Below, one piece after another: positions 1-9,208 of a stretch of 64,000 nucleotides of DNA. Every line of letters begins with the position of its first letter. Position 1 is the stretch's first letter. Position numbers and translations under genes: made by a program. The stretch covers positions 45,322,164-45,386,163 of the forward strand of contig CM075941.1 in NCBI GenBank assembly GCA_038030265.1, given 5' to 3'. Source of the stretch: Corythucha ciliata (lineage: Eukaryota; Arthropoda; Insecta; Hemiptera; Tingidae). A model generated the notes under the pieces. It was not told the origin of the DNA and ran no database searches. It saw only the letters and a list, made by a program, of their open reading frames with translations.

Positions 1-897
1 CGCCACGACAGAATGAAAAGAGACGCCTTGAGCAAGCGTCGGGCCATGCAACGCGAGAGAGAACCGGGGCCTCACAAAGCCGTCGCAACAGTGTACACGG
101 GAGTTTTTCTTCCGATGTTCACCTATGCGGCGGGGGCGTGGGGTGGCAACCTGGGGAAAGTGATGGGAAGGAAGGTGGACCCATTTCAGAGAGTTGCTCT
201 CATTGCAGTATCCCGTGCCTACCGAACCGTCTCAACAGATGCGCTCCAGGTGGTGAGCGGTGTTCTGCCAATGCGCTTGGCCATCACACTGGCATGGGCC
301 TAGTATCGCGTGAGGCGGAAGGAGACATTTATCTTCGGAAGCCTCTACGTGTCCGAGGAAATGCTTGAATCTCGGTTTGTTGGAGGCGAGTCTTTACCCA
401 AATTTCTGGAGGGGCTGATCCTTGCGAGGTGGCAAAGAGCCTGGGATGACTCCTCGACGAAGGGACGGCACACGAATCGATTTTTTCCTAGCGTGGCCGA
501 AAGGCGCGGAATGAGCCACCACCATGTGACGCAATTTTTAACTGGTCATGGCGACTTCAAATCGAAGCTGTTGGAGCTGGGGCTCTCGGACTCAGACCTC
601 TGTGAATGTGGTGGGGTGGACACCGCCTCACGTGTCATATACGAGTGTCCGGAGTTTATTTTGTTCCGAAGACGTCTGGAAGGCGACCTTCAAAATCTTG
701 GCTTTTGCTGGCCGTGCCCAGAGTCTAGTCTTGTGCGAACCAAGAGTGCCTTTCCGGCTTTCCGAACGTTTGCCAAGGCAGCTCTGACGGAGAGAGCACG
801 ACGCAGGAGAGCAGACCATCAACCTCTCCAAACGCACGGGTCCACTGTACGGCCCAACTCGGGTGGTTCGGGGCGGATCAGCCCCGAACCAGAGTAG
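1..897 (+). pseudogene. R1-type LINE ORF2, C-terminal end, one in-frame stop
   Basis: One plus-strand frame from base 13 to 897 encodes roughly the last 290 residues of a non-LTR retrotransposon ORF2, the part downstream of the reverse transcriptase. It shows an FQRVALIAVSRAYRT segment and later a TGHGDF stretch leading into a CECG...YECP zinc-binding pattern near 600-650. Both are typical of the R1 group of LINEs. TAG at 301-303 interrupts the frame. The zinc ligand that is normally His in the C-C-H-C pattern reads Arg here (SRVIYEC). The copy is therefore dead, and its 5' part lies outside the window. No rDNA target sequence is visible beside it, so it is not a canonical R1 inserted in 28S DNA. 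Confidence 0.8.
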
Positions 898-1416
898 GCA
901 ATGAGCTAAAGCTCGGCGCCGGCGTGCGACCGGTCTACGGTGAGAAGGCATTCTTTTTTATCGGCCTGATCACAGCACTGGTACTACGGGATGCCAAATT
1001 CTTCCAGTAAGCCCAGGCATACTTGAGGAAGGTTTCGTAGTGGCCTAAGGTTTCAAATACCCTGTTGAGCTAGTGGAGGGGGAGCCCCCCCCCCGAAATA
1101 TTGGAACTGACCGTTATTAGCAGTGCTCTGGATAGAAGCGCCGTCCACCAGTGCGTGGCTAGGGTGATCCGCCACTAACCGACTGGGAGGTACATTCAGG
1201 TGTGCCGCGTCCGATCAACGTAAATGATCTGGTTCAAAGCCCGTGAGGCCAAACTCGGAGTCGACCTATATATATGTAGGCATTCGGGAATGGTCGCACG
1301 TTAAAACTCAGACTGCTTGCGTAAGTCCCTCGGGACAGGTAGCCTCGATAACACGCGGGGTCTTCAGGACTACCTCGTAAAATAGGAATTTCAAGGCCAT
1401 TTGTCCACTAAGTATA
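898..1416 (+). other. Probable LINE 3' untranslated region and flank
   Basis: No coding frame of note. It directly follows the R1-type ORF2 and is GC-richer than the flanking DNA up to about 1380, so it may be the element's 3' UTR. A run of ten C lies near 1086. No poly-A tail or target duplication was found, so the boundary is a guess. Confidence 0.3.
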
Positions 1417-1469
1417 ATTTTATAAACAACACTGACATGGTGCTTTATATGTCGTGAGAAAAAGAAACT

Positions 1470-1531
1470 GCCACGGAGCGGGAATCGAACCCGGGCACTG
1501 TATCTCCGGTAAGGCTCTTAGACACCGCGGC
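1470..1531 (-). tRNA. tRNA-like SINE head (not a functional tRNA)
   Basis: Read on the minus strand, this has a good box B (GGTTCGATTCC), a near-complete T arm, and a possible 7-bp acceptor stem (GCCGCGG with CCGTGGC, one G-T pair). The D arm is too short, and the anticodon stem does not pair well. A T-rich stretch follows the acceptor end, as in Pol III units. It is best read as the tRNA-derived head of a SINE or a tRNA pseudogene. Confidence 0.5.
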
Positions 1532-1611
1532 GACCAGGAACTACTCAACTCCTGGCTATCTCTTTCCCCCGCGACAACACCATGTTTTGTTTGCTCGGTC
1601 TCGATTTCCCA

Positions 1612-1679
1612 TCCCGTCTTGGTGGTCTAAGAGCCGTACCGGGGATACGGTGCCCGGGTTCGATTCCCGCTCCGTGGCA
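1612..1679 (+). tRNA. tRNA-like SINE head, inverted partner
   Basis: It has the same 3' half as the minus-strand copy 100 bases upstream: box B GGTTCGATTCC, an acceptor end CCGTGGCA, then a TTTCTTTTTC stretch that could terminate Pol III. The anticodon arm is perfect here (CCGTA with TACGG, 7-base loop), but the 5' acceptor strand is missing. Each of the two copies lacks a different part, so neither looks like a working tRNA gene. Confidence 0.5.
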
Positions 1680-1731
1680 GTTTCTTTTTCTCACGACACA
1701 TAAAGCACCATGTCACTGTTGTTTATAAAAC

Positions 1732-2122
1732 TAAAAGTCCGAAATAACTTTAACAATAAGAATCACGCTTAGCTGTGTGATTATTTCTGGGTTATGGAGG
1801 TATCTTGAAACAGTATTACAATTTCGCGTCTACGCGGCTTTATTTATCCTCTGAAACTTGAAATTTCGTGTCTTGGTTCTACATATAAAACTTCAATCTA
1901 TATGGGAAAATCACAAGTTAATCCCGCCAATATCCTGGTCAGCCCTGAGAACCACTATTACAATTGAATATAGGCAAAATTGTTTATTTATTATTTTTCT
2001 TTTTTTTTCTTCATTTTGCAGGTTTCAGCTTCTCCCGTTCTACTGGATGGGCATCTGCCCTCTCGTGACCCCTGATAGTGCCATCCGTGCTTTAAAACCC
2101 TGACGTCGGTTGATAGAGAAAT
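1732..2122. other. Unassigned AT-rich stretch
   Basis: No coding frame, RNA or repeat end was recognised. It is AT-rich with a T run near 1995-2010. Confidence 0.5.
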
Positions 2123-2553
2123 AAAAACACTGCGAATTATCGAACAATGCCTTATTATTTCGACTGTTTATGGGTTTATTATTCATGGATGTAGTCGTAT
2201 CCGGCTTGAAATTACATGAAAATCGACACCCCACACCCCTATGATCCCAAATCCTTTGAAAATCTCCAGTTTGGACCCGCTTTTGGCCCATAAAACCCCA
2301 GGGAGTTATTTGATCAAACTGATCAGATGTTAGGACCAACTAGACCCCAAATGGAGTCTATGTGCGAAAGAACGAGTTTTTTCGAGCAATTCTAGGGCAA
2401 GATATGGCCTGGACGGCGGACGGAAATTTTTTTTATTTCAGATTCGGATTCTACGCACTTTGAAACGTAAAACTACAAATTTTGAGGGGGGGGGGGTCAA
2501 CAAAATTTTTTTGCGATACGATTACAAAGACTTATTATTGAGAAATAATAAGT
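2123..2553 (-). repeat. Dispersed 430-bp repeat, copy 1
   Basis: The reverse complement of this segment aligns nearly end to end with 23252-23677, with scattered substitutions and small length changes in homopolymers. One end is a perfect hairpin (GACTTATTATT, four-base loop, then AATAATAAGTC) at 2529-2554. There is no coding potential. It is probably a non-autonomous mobile element. A terminal hairpin occurs in Helitrons, but the GC-rich hairpin and CTRR end expected of a Helitron were not seen. Confidence 0.7.
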
Positions 2554-3547
2554 CAAAAATTAGAAAATGTAGAATTGTTCCACAAAAAAAAAAAGGTGAG
2601 TTTAATCATATTAGAGGGGAAAAGTATCAAATTTATAACCACCTTCCATGGCTGAGGTTGGGTCTAGGGGTTTATGTAATTCAAAGGAGGGGAGTAATTT
2701 AATATCATCATAACTAAAGGTACGGAGACAAGAGGAAAATGTGGAAACAACGAAGAGAGAGAGAGAGAATGATAATGTTAAGGGATGTAATAAGGCAATA
2801 AACAATTCCTTTAGTCGCAAATAGGAATATTACAGTTCGAGGAGATACAATAGGACGGCCATCTATCAGCCGTAGACAATTGCCTCTCTCGCACTCTCCA
2901 ACTCCCTGCGCTCACTCATTCTATTTCCGTCTCTCTCACTCCCGAGGGTTTGGGATATGTGCTAAGTCAGTTCAACATCTGCTGCCCACCCCATTGGACC
3001 ACTATCTCCACAGGGTAGGAAATCTATAGGGGCGGATTTTCACCCCCGTTCTCTTCTTTTTTTTTCGCCTCAAACTCAATTTTCATTTATATTGAATTTC
3101 TCTGATTACTTTTAGATTTCTGTTTGAACACCGCCCCCCCACCCTACTTTCCGGCGTTGATAGAAAAGCGACGAAATTCTTAAAGATAGCGAAGGAAAAA
3201 AAAAAAGATCTGGTAGAAGAGGTGGGGGAGGCATGAGATGACGTTATTTTTCAGTTTTGCTAAGCGACAGCTATCTCCCCCCCCCCCCCCGTTTTCAATT
3301 TATCCGCTTATATAAAGAGATAATCAAATCCGATCATTCCTTTTTTTGTCATCTCGACAGCTGACTATTATCGGGGAGAGAGTCAATTTTCGGCAGGAAA
3401 ATTAGGTTCCTCGGCAAACGCATTCGTTTGGGATTTTAATCCAGAAAATAGTTGAAATATCTTCCGCCTCGGATATTTTGAAAAACAGCATTTGGATCTC
3501 GCTCTGGATATGTTTTTATGCTTCTTGTAATTAGCCTCAAAGTTCTC
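2554..3547. other. Unassigned stretch with simple repeats
   Basis: It contains a short GA microsatellite near 2756-2768, a poly-A tract near 3199, a long C run near 3278-3290, and pyrimidine-rich DNA. No gene or element end is supported. Confidence 0.5.
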
Positions 3548-3550
3548 TTA

Positions 3551-5665
3551 AGCTGGGCACACACATGCGCTACTTGCCAGTACCGAATGTTCGGCAAGTA
3601 GCAAGCTTACTTTGCTCGCTGCTTGTCTATTCACAAATACCACACACACATGCGTGATTTGCCAAGTACGATATTCTCCTAGGAAACAATGAAAATACGT
3701 GCTAGCAGTTCGTTGAAATGAATGACAAAAGACTGTTGACACTGCGGCAGCTGACGCTCGATAGACTCTATTCATTTCAAGTCCAGCCGACTCATCGACA
3801 CGTCCACACTTGTTTAGGCCCCGGCCACACTATAGGTACGTTTTTTGTCGTGCGATCGCACCGCAGCAAGTCTTATGAACTGAATGTTGGTCGTGGGCCA
3901 TAAACCTTGTTGTAAGAACTCAGGCGAGGCCACCCATCCTTGCTCCCCCCCCCCCCCACACATCAAGCACATATATTTTCGTGCATTTGCACATAAAATG
4001 TGTCCTGGGACAGCTCATTGCAGTGCCGGCCTTAGACATTTGGCGACCCCGGGTGAATATTCACCAACGCCTCCGCCAATTAGCGTTTTTTTTCACACGT
4101 CATCGGTGAATTAGCGATTTATATCATGCAATGAATTAGTGTCTTTCCTGATTTGAGCCGCTAATGAACGATTTTACCCGTGAATTAGCGCTATATTTTC
4201 CAATTTTAGCTACAAATTTGCCTCTAGAAACCGCGACTTGCCATTTACTCAATTTATTTCAGTGAAATAGCAAATGTTTTCAATTTACCCCATAAATAGC
4301 CATTTTTCTTGATTTCAGTCGTTAATTAGCCTAATTTTTAGCCTCCTAATAGCGAACCATCAATTGAGACGTTTGTTTCCCAATTTTCGCAGCGAATTAA
4401 CGCTTTTTCTGAATTTTACCCGCGAATGCGCGCAATATTTTCATTTAGCCGTGCATTAGCGATTTTGTTCACTTTCAGCCACGAAGTTACCTTCAGAAGC
4501 CGCAATGGGCATTTTCTCCATTTTAACCGCTTCTTCTCAATTTTATGGATGAATTACCGATTCTTCCCTATTTTAGCTGCGAATTAGCGATGTTTTGTCA
4601 TTTTAGTGATTTTTCACCATTTTGGCCCTGAATTAGCGATTTATCAGAATTATGCAGTGAATTCGTGTTTTCCCTGATTTCTCAATTTTCTGTGAATTAG
4701 CTAATGTTCTCAAATTAACCCCCCAATTAGCCATTTTACTTTACGCAAATTAGCGTTTTTCCTCATTCTAGCCACTAATTGTGGATTTTTCTACGTTTTT
4801 ATCAACGAATTAGAGTTCCCTAATTTTCGACGCGAATTAGCTAACGATTATCTGAAATTTTGCCGTGGATTAGCGATTTTTTTCAGGCACGAAGTTACCT
4901 TCAGAAACCGCGAATTGACTTTTCTCCATTTAATCCGCGAATTAGCGTTTTCCTTACTTCAGCCTTCATACCAATTTTATCGATGAATTAGCAATTTTTC
5001 TCCATTTTAGCCGCAAATCAGCGATTCTTTGTCATTTTAATCTTTTGTTTCACCATTTTAGCCGTGCTTTAGCAATTCATCTGCATTTTGCAGGGAATTC
5101 GTGTTTTTCCAGATTTCAGCCGCTAATTAGCAATTTTTCTCAATTTCATTCTTGAATTAGCAACTTTTCTTACTTTTAAGCTGGGACTTAGCGATTTGTT
5201 TTGCTCTTAGCTGTGGATTAGCGTTTTTCGCAGTTTGAGCCACGAACTTGCCTCTAAAATTTATTCTCCACTTTAGCCGTGAATAAGTGATTCTAGTTGC
5301 TAAAACGCAATTTTCCCCAATTTATCCGCGAATGATCTTAATGTTCTTCGCGAATTAGCACCATGAATTGGCGTTTTTTCTCACTTTTCGCCATGAATTA
5401 GCGTTTTTTCATATTGAGCCATGAACTTGCGTTCTGATTAAGCCGAGAATTCGTGTTTTCGTAATTTTAGGCCCGGATCAGCGCTTTTTCTCAAAACCAT
5501 TAGTGAGTTATTGATTTTTCAATATTTTATATTTTTATAATACTTGGCTCGGTGCTTGCACGACATCGATAAGAAGGGGAGCATCCCCGAGTACGAATAT
5601 TCGCTACTTGGCGAGTAGCGAGAATCCATACACACTACTAGGCTAGCGCATGTGTGTGCCCAGCT
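3551..5665. mobile_element. PIF/Harbinger-type non-autonomous element with TTA duplications
   Basis: The left end AGCTGGGCACACACATGCGC is matched inverted at the right end (GCGCATGTGTGTGCCCAGCT), and both are flanked by TTA (3548-3550 and 5666-5668). A three-base TTA/TAA target duplication with 20+ bp inverted ends is the signature of PIF/Harbinger elements. No transposase is encoded. The interior is about 480 bases of unique sequence followed by a long degenerate 30-bp array. An internal GGCCACACTA-like sequence near 3824 may be the end of another element nested inside. Confidence 0.8.
4030..5530 (+). repeat. Degenerate 30-bp tandem array, family A
   Basis: Dozens of diverged units with the core GCGAATTAGCG, a T-rich run, then TTTTAGCC. 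Spacing between cores is about 30 bases (for example near 5360-5410). Units vary by substitutions and T-run length, but the AATTAGCG word recurs throughout. The array fills the right two thirds of a Harbinger-type element, and the same family recurs at 46790-50190, 52140-53340 and 59090-60490. Confidence 0.8.
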
Positions 5666-5668
5666 TTA

Positions 5669-7084
5669 ATTGAAGAGCTCGTAGTCTTAGAACTGAAGAG
5701 ATTTTTATCGCCTTTTTGAAATTATCTCGTACAAACATTACAAAACTAATTGCCTCGACCCCATAAAGACAGACTATGGAAACAGACAGATCCCCGGTGC
5801 GTGGTTGGAGTGTGGTGGTGGGGGGGGGGGCGAAGGGACGAAGAAAGAGAGTCTTTTCAAATAAGTATATTAAGTTATCTCGAATATGAGATGGAGGAGA
5901 CAAACAAAGCCGCGGGGAGAGAGAGAGACGAACCGGAGCAAAAGCAGTAGAGCGATTCACAAATGTCATTAAAGTCAAACTTGGTAAATAGTGTGGTAGA
6001 GCGAATACGGGTGAAGAGGGGTCTCTTTTGTTCTCTTCGAGACAGTAATGACTTTTCAAGCCACCGGGAACAAGTAATGAAATGATTAATCTACAGTTAA
6101 TAATCAAGTTGATAATTGCGAAGCTTGTCTGATGAAACTTCAAAAACTTTCGAATAATTTGTTAAAAGCTGTTCTGAAAATCGAGCTGTTCTTGAAAATT
6201 TTCCCACATTTTCGGCGCGTTGGACATAGAAGGTATACAGGGGGTTCGTCCACCCCCTCCCACCGAGGTTTAATTGCTCAGCATCTCTTTTCTGGAAAAC
6301 AGTAATTTTCAGCACGTGGTGGTGTGGTTTCGGGCGGTGGTCGGGGGTTAGCAAGGGTCACATGTCTGCTTCTCACTTGTTTTACTTCCTTATATTCGTG
6401 GGTGCCCCTATAATAAGAGTTTTCAGAACAAACCTCTCCTTTCAGTCCCCCTCTCCGCCACCATACTTTCTAGACTTCTCCACGGGGCCCAACCTCTATA
6501 ACAATTTTCTACTCGCCAGCCATTAACCGCGTGTGCTCTGGAGGCAAAACTAATTTCGACCTTGTTTTCCGAAGGGAAAACCTCTCTTATAAGTTCCGTG
6601 GGGCTGTGCGCTGGAAAAGAAGGCTAGGGGGTAGTCTAGAAAACATCCTTTTTTCTCTCTTTCGTGAAGGGGTTGTTTTGGCGAGAGAATAGGGGTTGTT
6701 GTTATTAGAGGACGCCACGAAGGTCAACTTTATCAAGTTTTGTCAGCGAAGAAACTAGTTTTTCACTCTAAATCATCGTCAATGTTCATGTGAAGTGTTT
6801 TTGAAAAAAAAGGGGGGGGGGGAAGAGGACAATTTTTGAAACTCGGGGCCGCTATTTTAAGATTGAAACAAAACACGTTCCTTGGGTTGCGGCGATGGTA
6901 ATTTCTACCGTGTTCTCCGAAAAATGGCCGCTGTCTATCGATGCTGGCTCATAGTCATTTTTAGGGTGGGGGAGGGGTTGAAGGATGTCGATGTAGGGGG
7001 CAATCGCTCGTGCATTGCAGATGCCCAGCCCCCCCCCCCCAAGTTTTAGTATTCGTCGGAGAATGTTAAAAAAAATAATCTTGA
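5669..7084. other. Unassigned stretch
   Basis: Open frames occur on both strands, including 166 codons at 5643-6143 minus, but none shows family motifs, and that one overlaps the end of the Harbinger-type element. G runs lie near 5819-5830 and 6811-6820, with a C run near 7029. Nothing can be named. Confidence 0.5.
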
Positions 7085-7220
7085 ACCCTGCACCTCAGCC
7101 AGGGCTAGGGTTGCCCACCGTAATGGGGTACCCGGGACAGTCCCGGTTTGGCTAATTTTGTCCCGGGGAGTGGTCATTTGTCCCGTTTTCTGCTCTATAT
7201 TTCTACAAAAAAATTGGCAT
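7085..7220 (+). repeat. Dispersed repeat fragment, GTCCCGG family, copy 1
   Basis: GGGCTAGGGTTGCC followed by several CCCGGGACA / TTTGTCCCGG words. An inverted, diverged copy lies at 24286-24400. It is probably the end of a non-autonomous element; no target duplication was identified. Confidence 0.55.
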
Positions 7221-7317
7221 TGAACAAAGAATCAAAATGCATGTGAATGAAAATCGTCCAATTCGTTTGATCAGTCGATTTTTGTATTTCTCACCTTTCA
7301 GATACTTTTTAAAAGAC

Positions 7318-7415
7318 TGTACGTGTCGGACCAGCTTCACACAACAACCAGGAAGTGGAACGGAATCGTTTGTTTAATGCCACAAATAGACAAAATGTTG
7401 TTTGTTTACGTCCAA
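7318..7415 (+). repeat. Diverged fragment of the fold-back repeat seen at 14985-23250
   Basis: GTGTCGG.C.AGCTTCAC followed by CGTTTGTTTAATG and GTTTGTTTACGT matches the order of words in the repeat at 15040-15275. It is short and diverged. Confidence 0.45.
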
Positions 7416-7514
7416 TTAGCCAATTTCTTCTTGTGTTTACTGTGTTTGTTTGTTCAAACGGGAAAGACTTTTGTGCATTTTGTGGTCAAGTGCTCTCTGT
7501 GGTTGAGTGTTTCT

Positions 7515-8110
7515 TGTAGTTAAAGGTTTTTGTTGTTGTTGTTGGAGCATTTTGTGGTTAAAGCATTTTGTCGTTGAAACATTTTGTGGTTAGAGCATTT
7601 TGTGGTTAGAAAAATTTTGTGGTTTGAGCATTTTGTGGTTGGATAATTTTGTGGTTAGAGACTTTGGTGATTAGTGCATTTTCTGGCTAGAGCATTTTTT
7701 GGTTAGAGCGTTTTGTGGTCAAGTTCTTTCTGTGGTTGAGTATTTCTTTTAGTTTGAGCTTTTTGTGGTTAAAGTATTTTGTGGTTCATTGAACCATTTT
7801 GTGCCTCGTTGAAGCATTTTGGGATTTGTTTGTTTATTTTGTGGCTAGAGCATTTTGTGTGTCTGAGCTTTTTGTGAGTGCAATTTTTGGTGAGACGTTT
7901 TTGTGGTTAGAGCGTTTTGTTATTTGCGCATTTTAGAGTTGCGGATATTCTGTGGTTTGTGCTCTTTGTAGTTATAGCATTTTGGGGTTGCAGCTTTCAG
8001 CGTTTGGTCTCTTGTGATCAGGTCTTGTGGTGAGAGCTTTTTTTGATTCGAGCTTTTTGGGAACCAAGCTTTTGTGGTTAGATCATTATTTTTGTGGGTG
8101 GAGCAGTAGT
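7515..8110 (+). repeat. Degenerate 17-bp tandem array, family E
   Basis: Units of about 16-18 bases with consensus close to TTTTGTGGTTAGAGCA, repeated more than 25 times with variants such as TTTTGTGGTTTGAGCA. Related short arrays occur at 24010-24250, 46510-46765 and 60925-61000. No coding meaning. Confidence 0.8.
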
Positions 8111-8329
8111 GATCCGTGACTATGGAAAGCGCAGGATCCAGATAGGTTGCGTTGGGGTTCCATTTTTTAAAAATGGTTTTGGTTATGGTTTCATTGTTTT
8201 TGTTATGATTCGTTCACGAGGCTTCTTCCCTCGTGTTGAATAACAAATGGTGTTATTTATCTTAAATAAAACTATTCGTTTAAATTGTTAGTAGAAGCGC
8301 GAGTGGACGGGGGTTAGCCGGTAAAGCCT

Positions 8330-8469
8330 GCATAAATCTGTAGCTGTAGGAGCCTACATTGTCTGTCTTCCCTCGTTGAGGCTGAAGATGGCGAGCAGCC
8401 GAAACGTTTTTGACGAACCTCAACGAGGGAAGACAGACAATGTAGGCTCCTACGGCTACAAATTTATGC
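8330..8469. repeat. Fold-back element, 52-bp arms
   Basis: Arms at 8330-8381 and 8418-8469 are reverse complements with two mismatches, closed by a 36-base loop containing CTGAAGATGGCGAGCAGC and CGAAACG. A related, more decayed copy at 47467-47595 has the loop sequence inverted relative to the arms. It sits just left of the Harbinger element. It is likely a fold-back or hairpin mobile element, and the family is not recognised. Confidence 0.75.
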
Positions 8470-9208
8470 TTGCTTTATTCTGTTTCGGTTACTCGACTAA
8501 GGCGGCGTTCACACTAGACGATATGAAAGCAACGCGATAGAAAAGCAATATATCTTGCAACATATCGGTCCGTTACTATGTTTATACAAGCGATACCAAA
8601 GTGATATTTTTCTGTTTTCGCCATGAGCTCGTCGGAGGAAGAGGTTCTCATTTCGTACTACATGCAAAATATAAAGAAAAAAACAAATTTGGGTACATCC
8701 CTATAATTTAATTAACGTGAAACACAGTTCGGCGGTGGTTTTTCGCGAATTAACCCATTGTTTGAAGGAAAATTTCATGAATTTTACCGCATGAGCACCG
8801 CAAGACATTAGCTTTGTTTGTATTGGCTGCTTCCAGTATTGCAAAAATAAAACATAAAAAATAAAACACATTAATTTCATTAATATTACATTTTTAGTGT
8901 TTTTTGTTTTTTCCTACTCTACTTCTTCGTTTCCTGAACTTTCGCCTTCTTGTGCTGAAGGCATCGTCAGAGAACCTTTTGGGTTTTTTCATATTTTTTA
9001 TGGCTTAAAAACTAATAATATTAATAACACATTAATTTAATTGGTCAAAATCACGCTTCCCAAATGACAACTGCCAATTTTACTGTACTGGCAGCAGCCA
9101 CCGAACGAATAGCTAATGATGACAAAGACAATGAAGTGGCTTCATTTTTTCCAGGTACCTGTCAACTGGAAGCAGTTTCCAAGACCTAGCACTGCAATTC
9201 TGTAGATA

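Larger units (their letters stand above)
1417..1731. repeat. Imperfect palindrome of two SINE-like copies
   Basis: Arms of about 105 bases at 1417-1521 and 1627-1731 are reverse complements with only about six mismatches, separated by a 105-base spacer. Each arm holds the 3' half of a tRNA-like sequence followed by a T-rich stretch and a shared tail ending in a TTTATAAA-type sequence. A head-to-head pair of the same SINE-like element explains the structure. A transcript through it could fold into a long hairpin. Confidence 0.7.

Noticed and set aside
1..897. Canonical R1 element in 28S rDNA
   Set aside because: The protein is R1-like, but no rDNA flank is visible downstream.
1470..1679. Functional tRNA genes
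   Set aside because: Neither copy has all four arms; acceptor or anticodon pairing fails in one or the other. The same applies to 45650-45732 and 49115-49190, which lack a pairing 5' acceptor.
5643..6143. 166-codon open frame on the minus strand as a gene
   Set aside because: No family motif, low-complexity stretches, and overlap with a Harbinger-type element end and its target duplication.
8370..8420. Definite hammerhead ribozyme
   Set aside because: The CUGANGA and GAAA words are present, but the UH cleavage position before stem I is absent and stem II has an unpaired base. Kept only as a finding to test.
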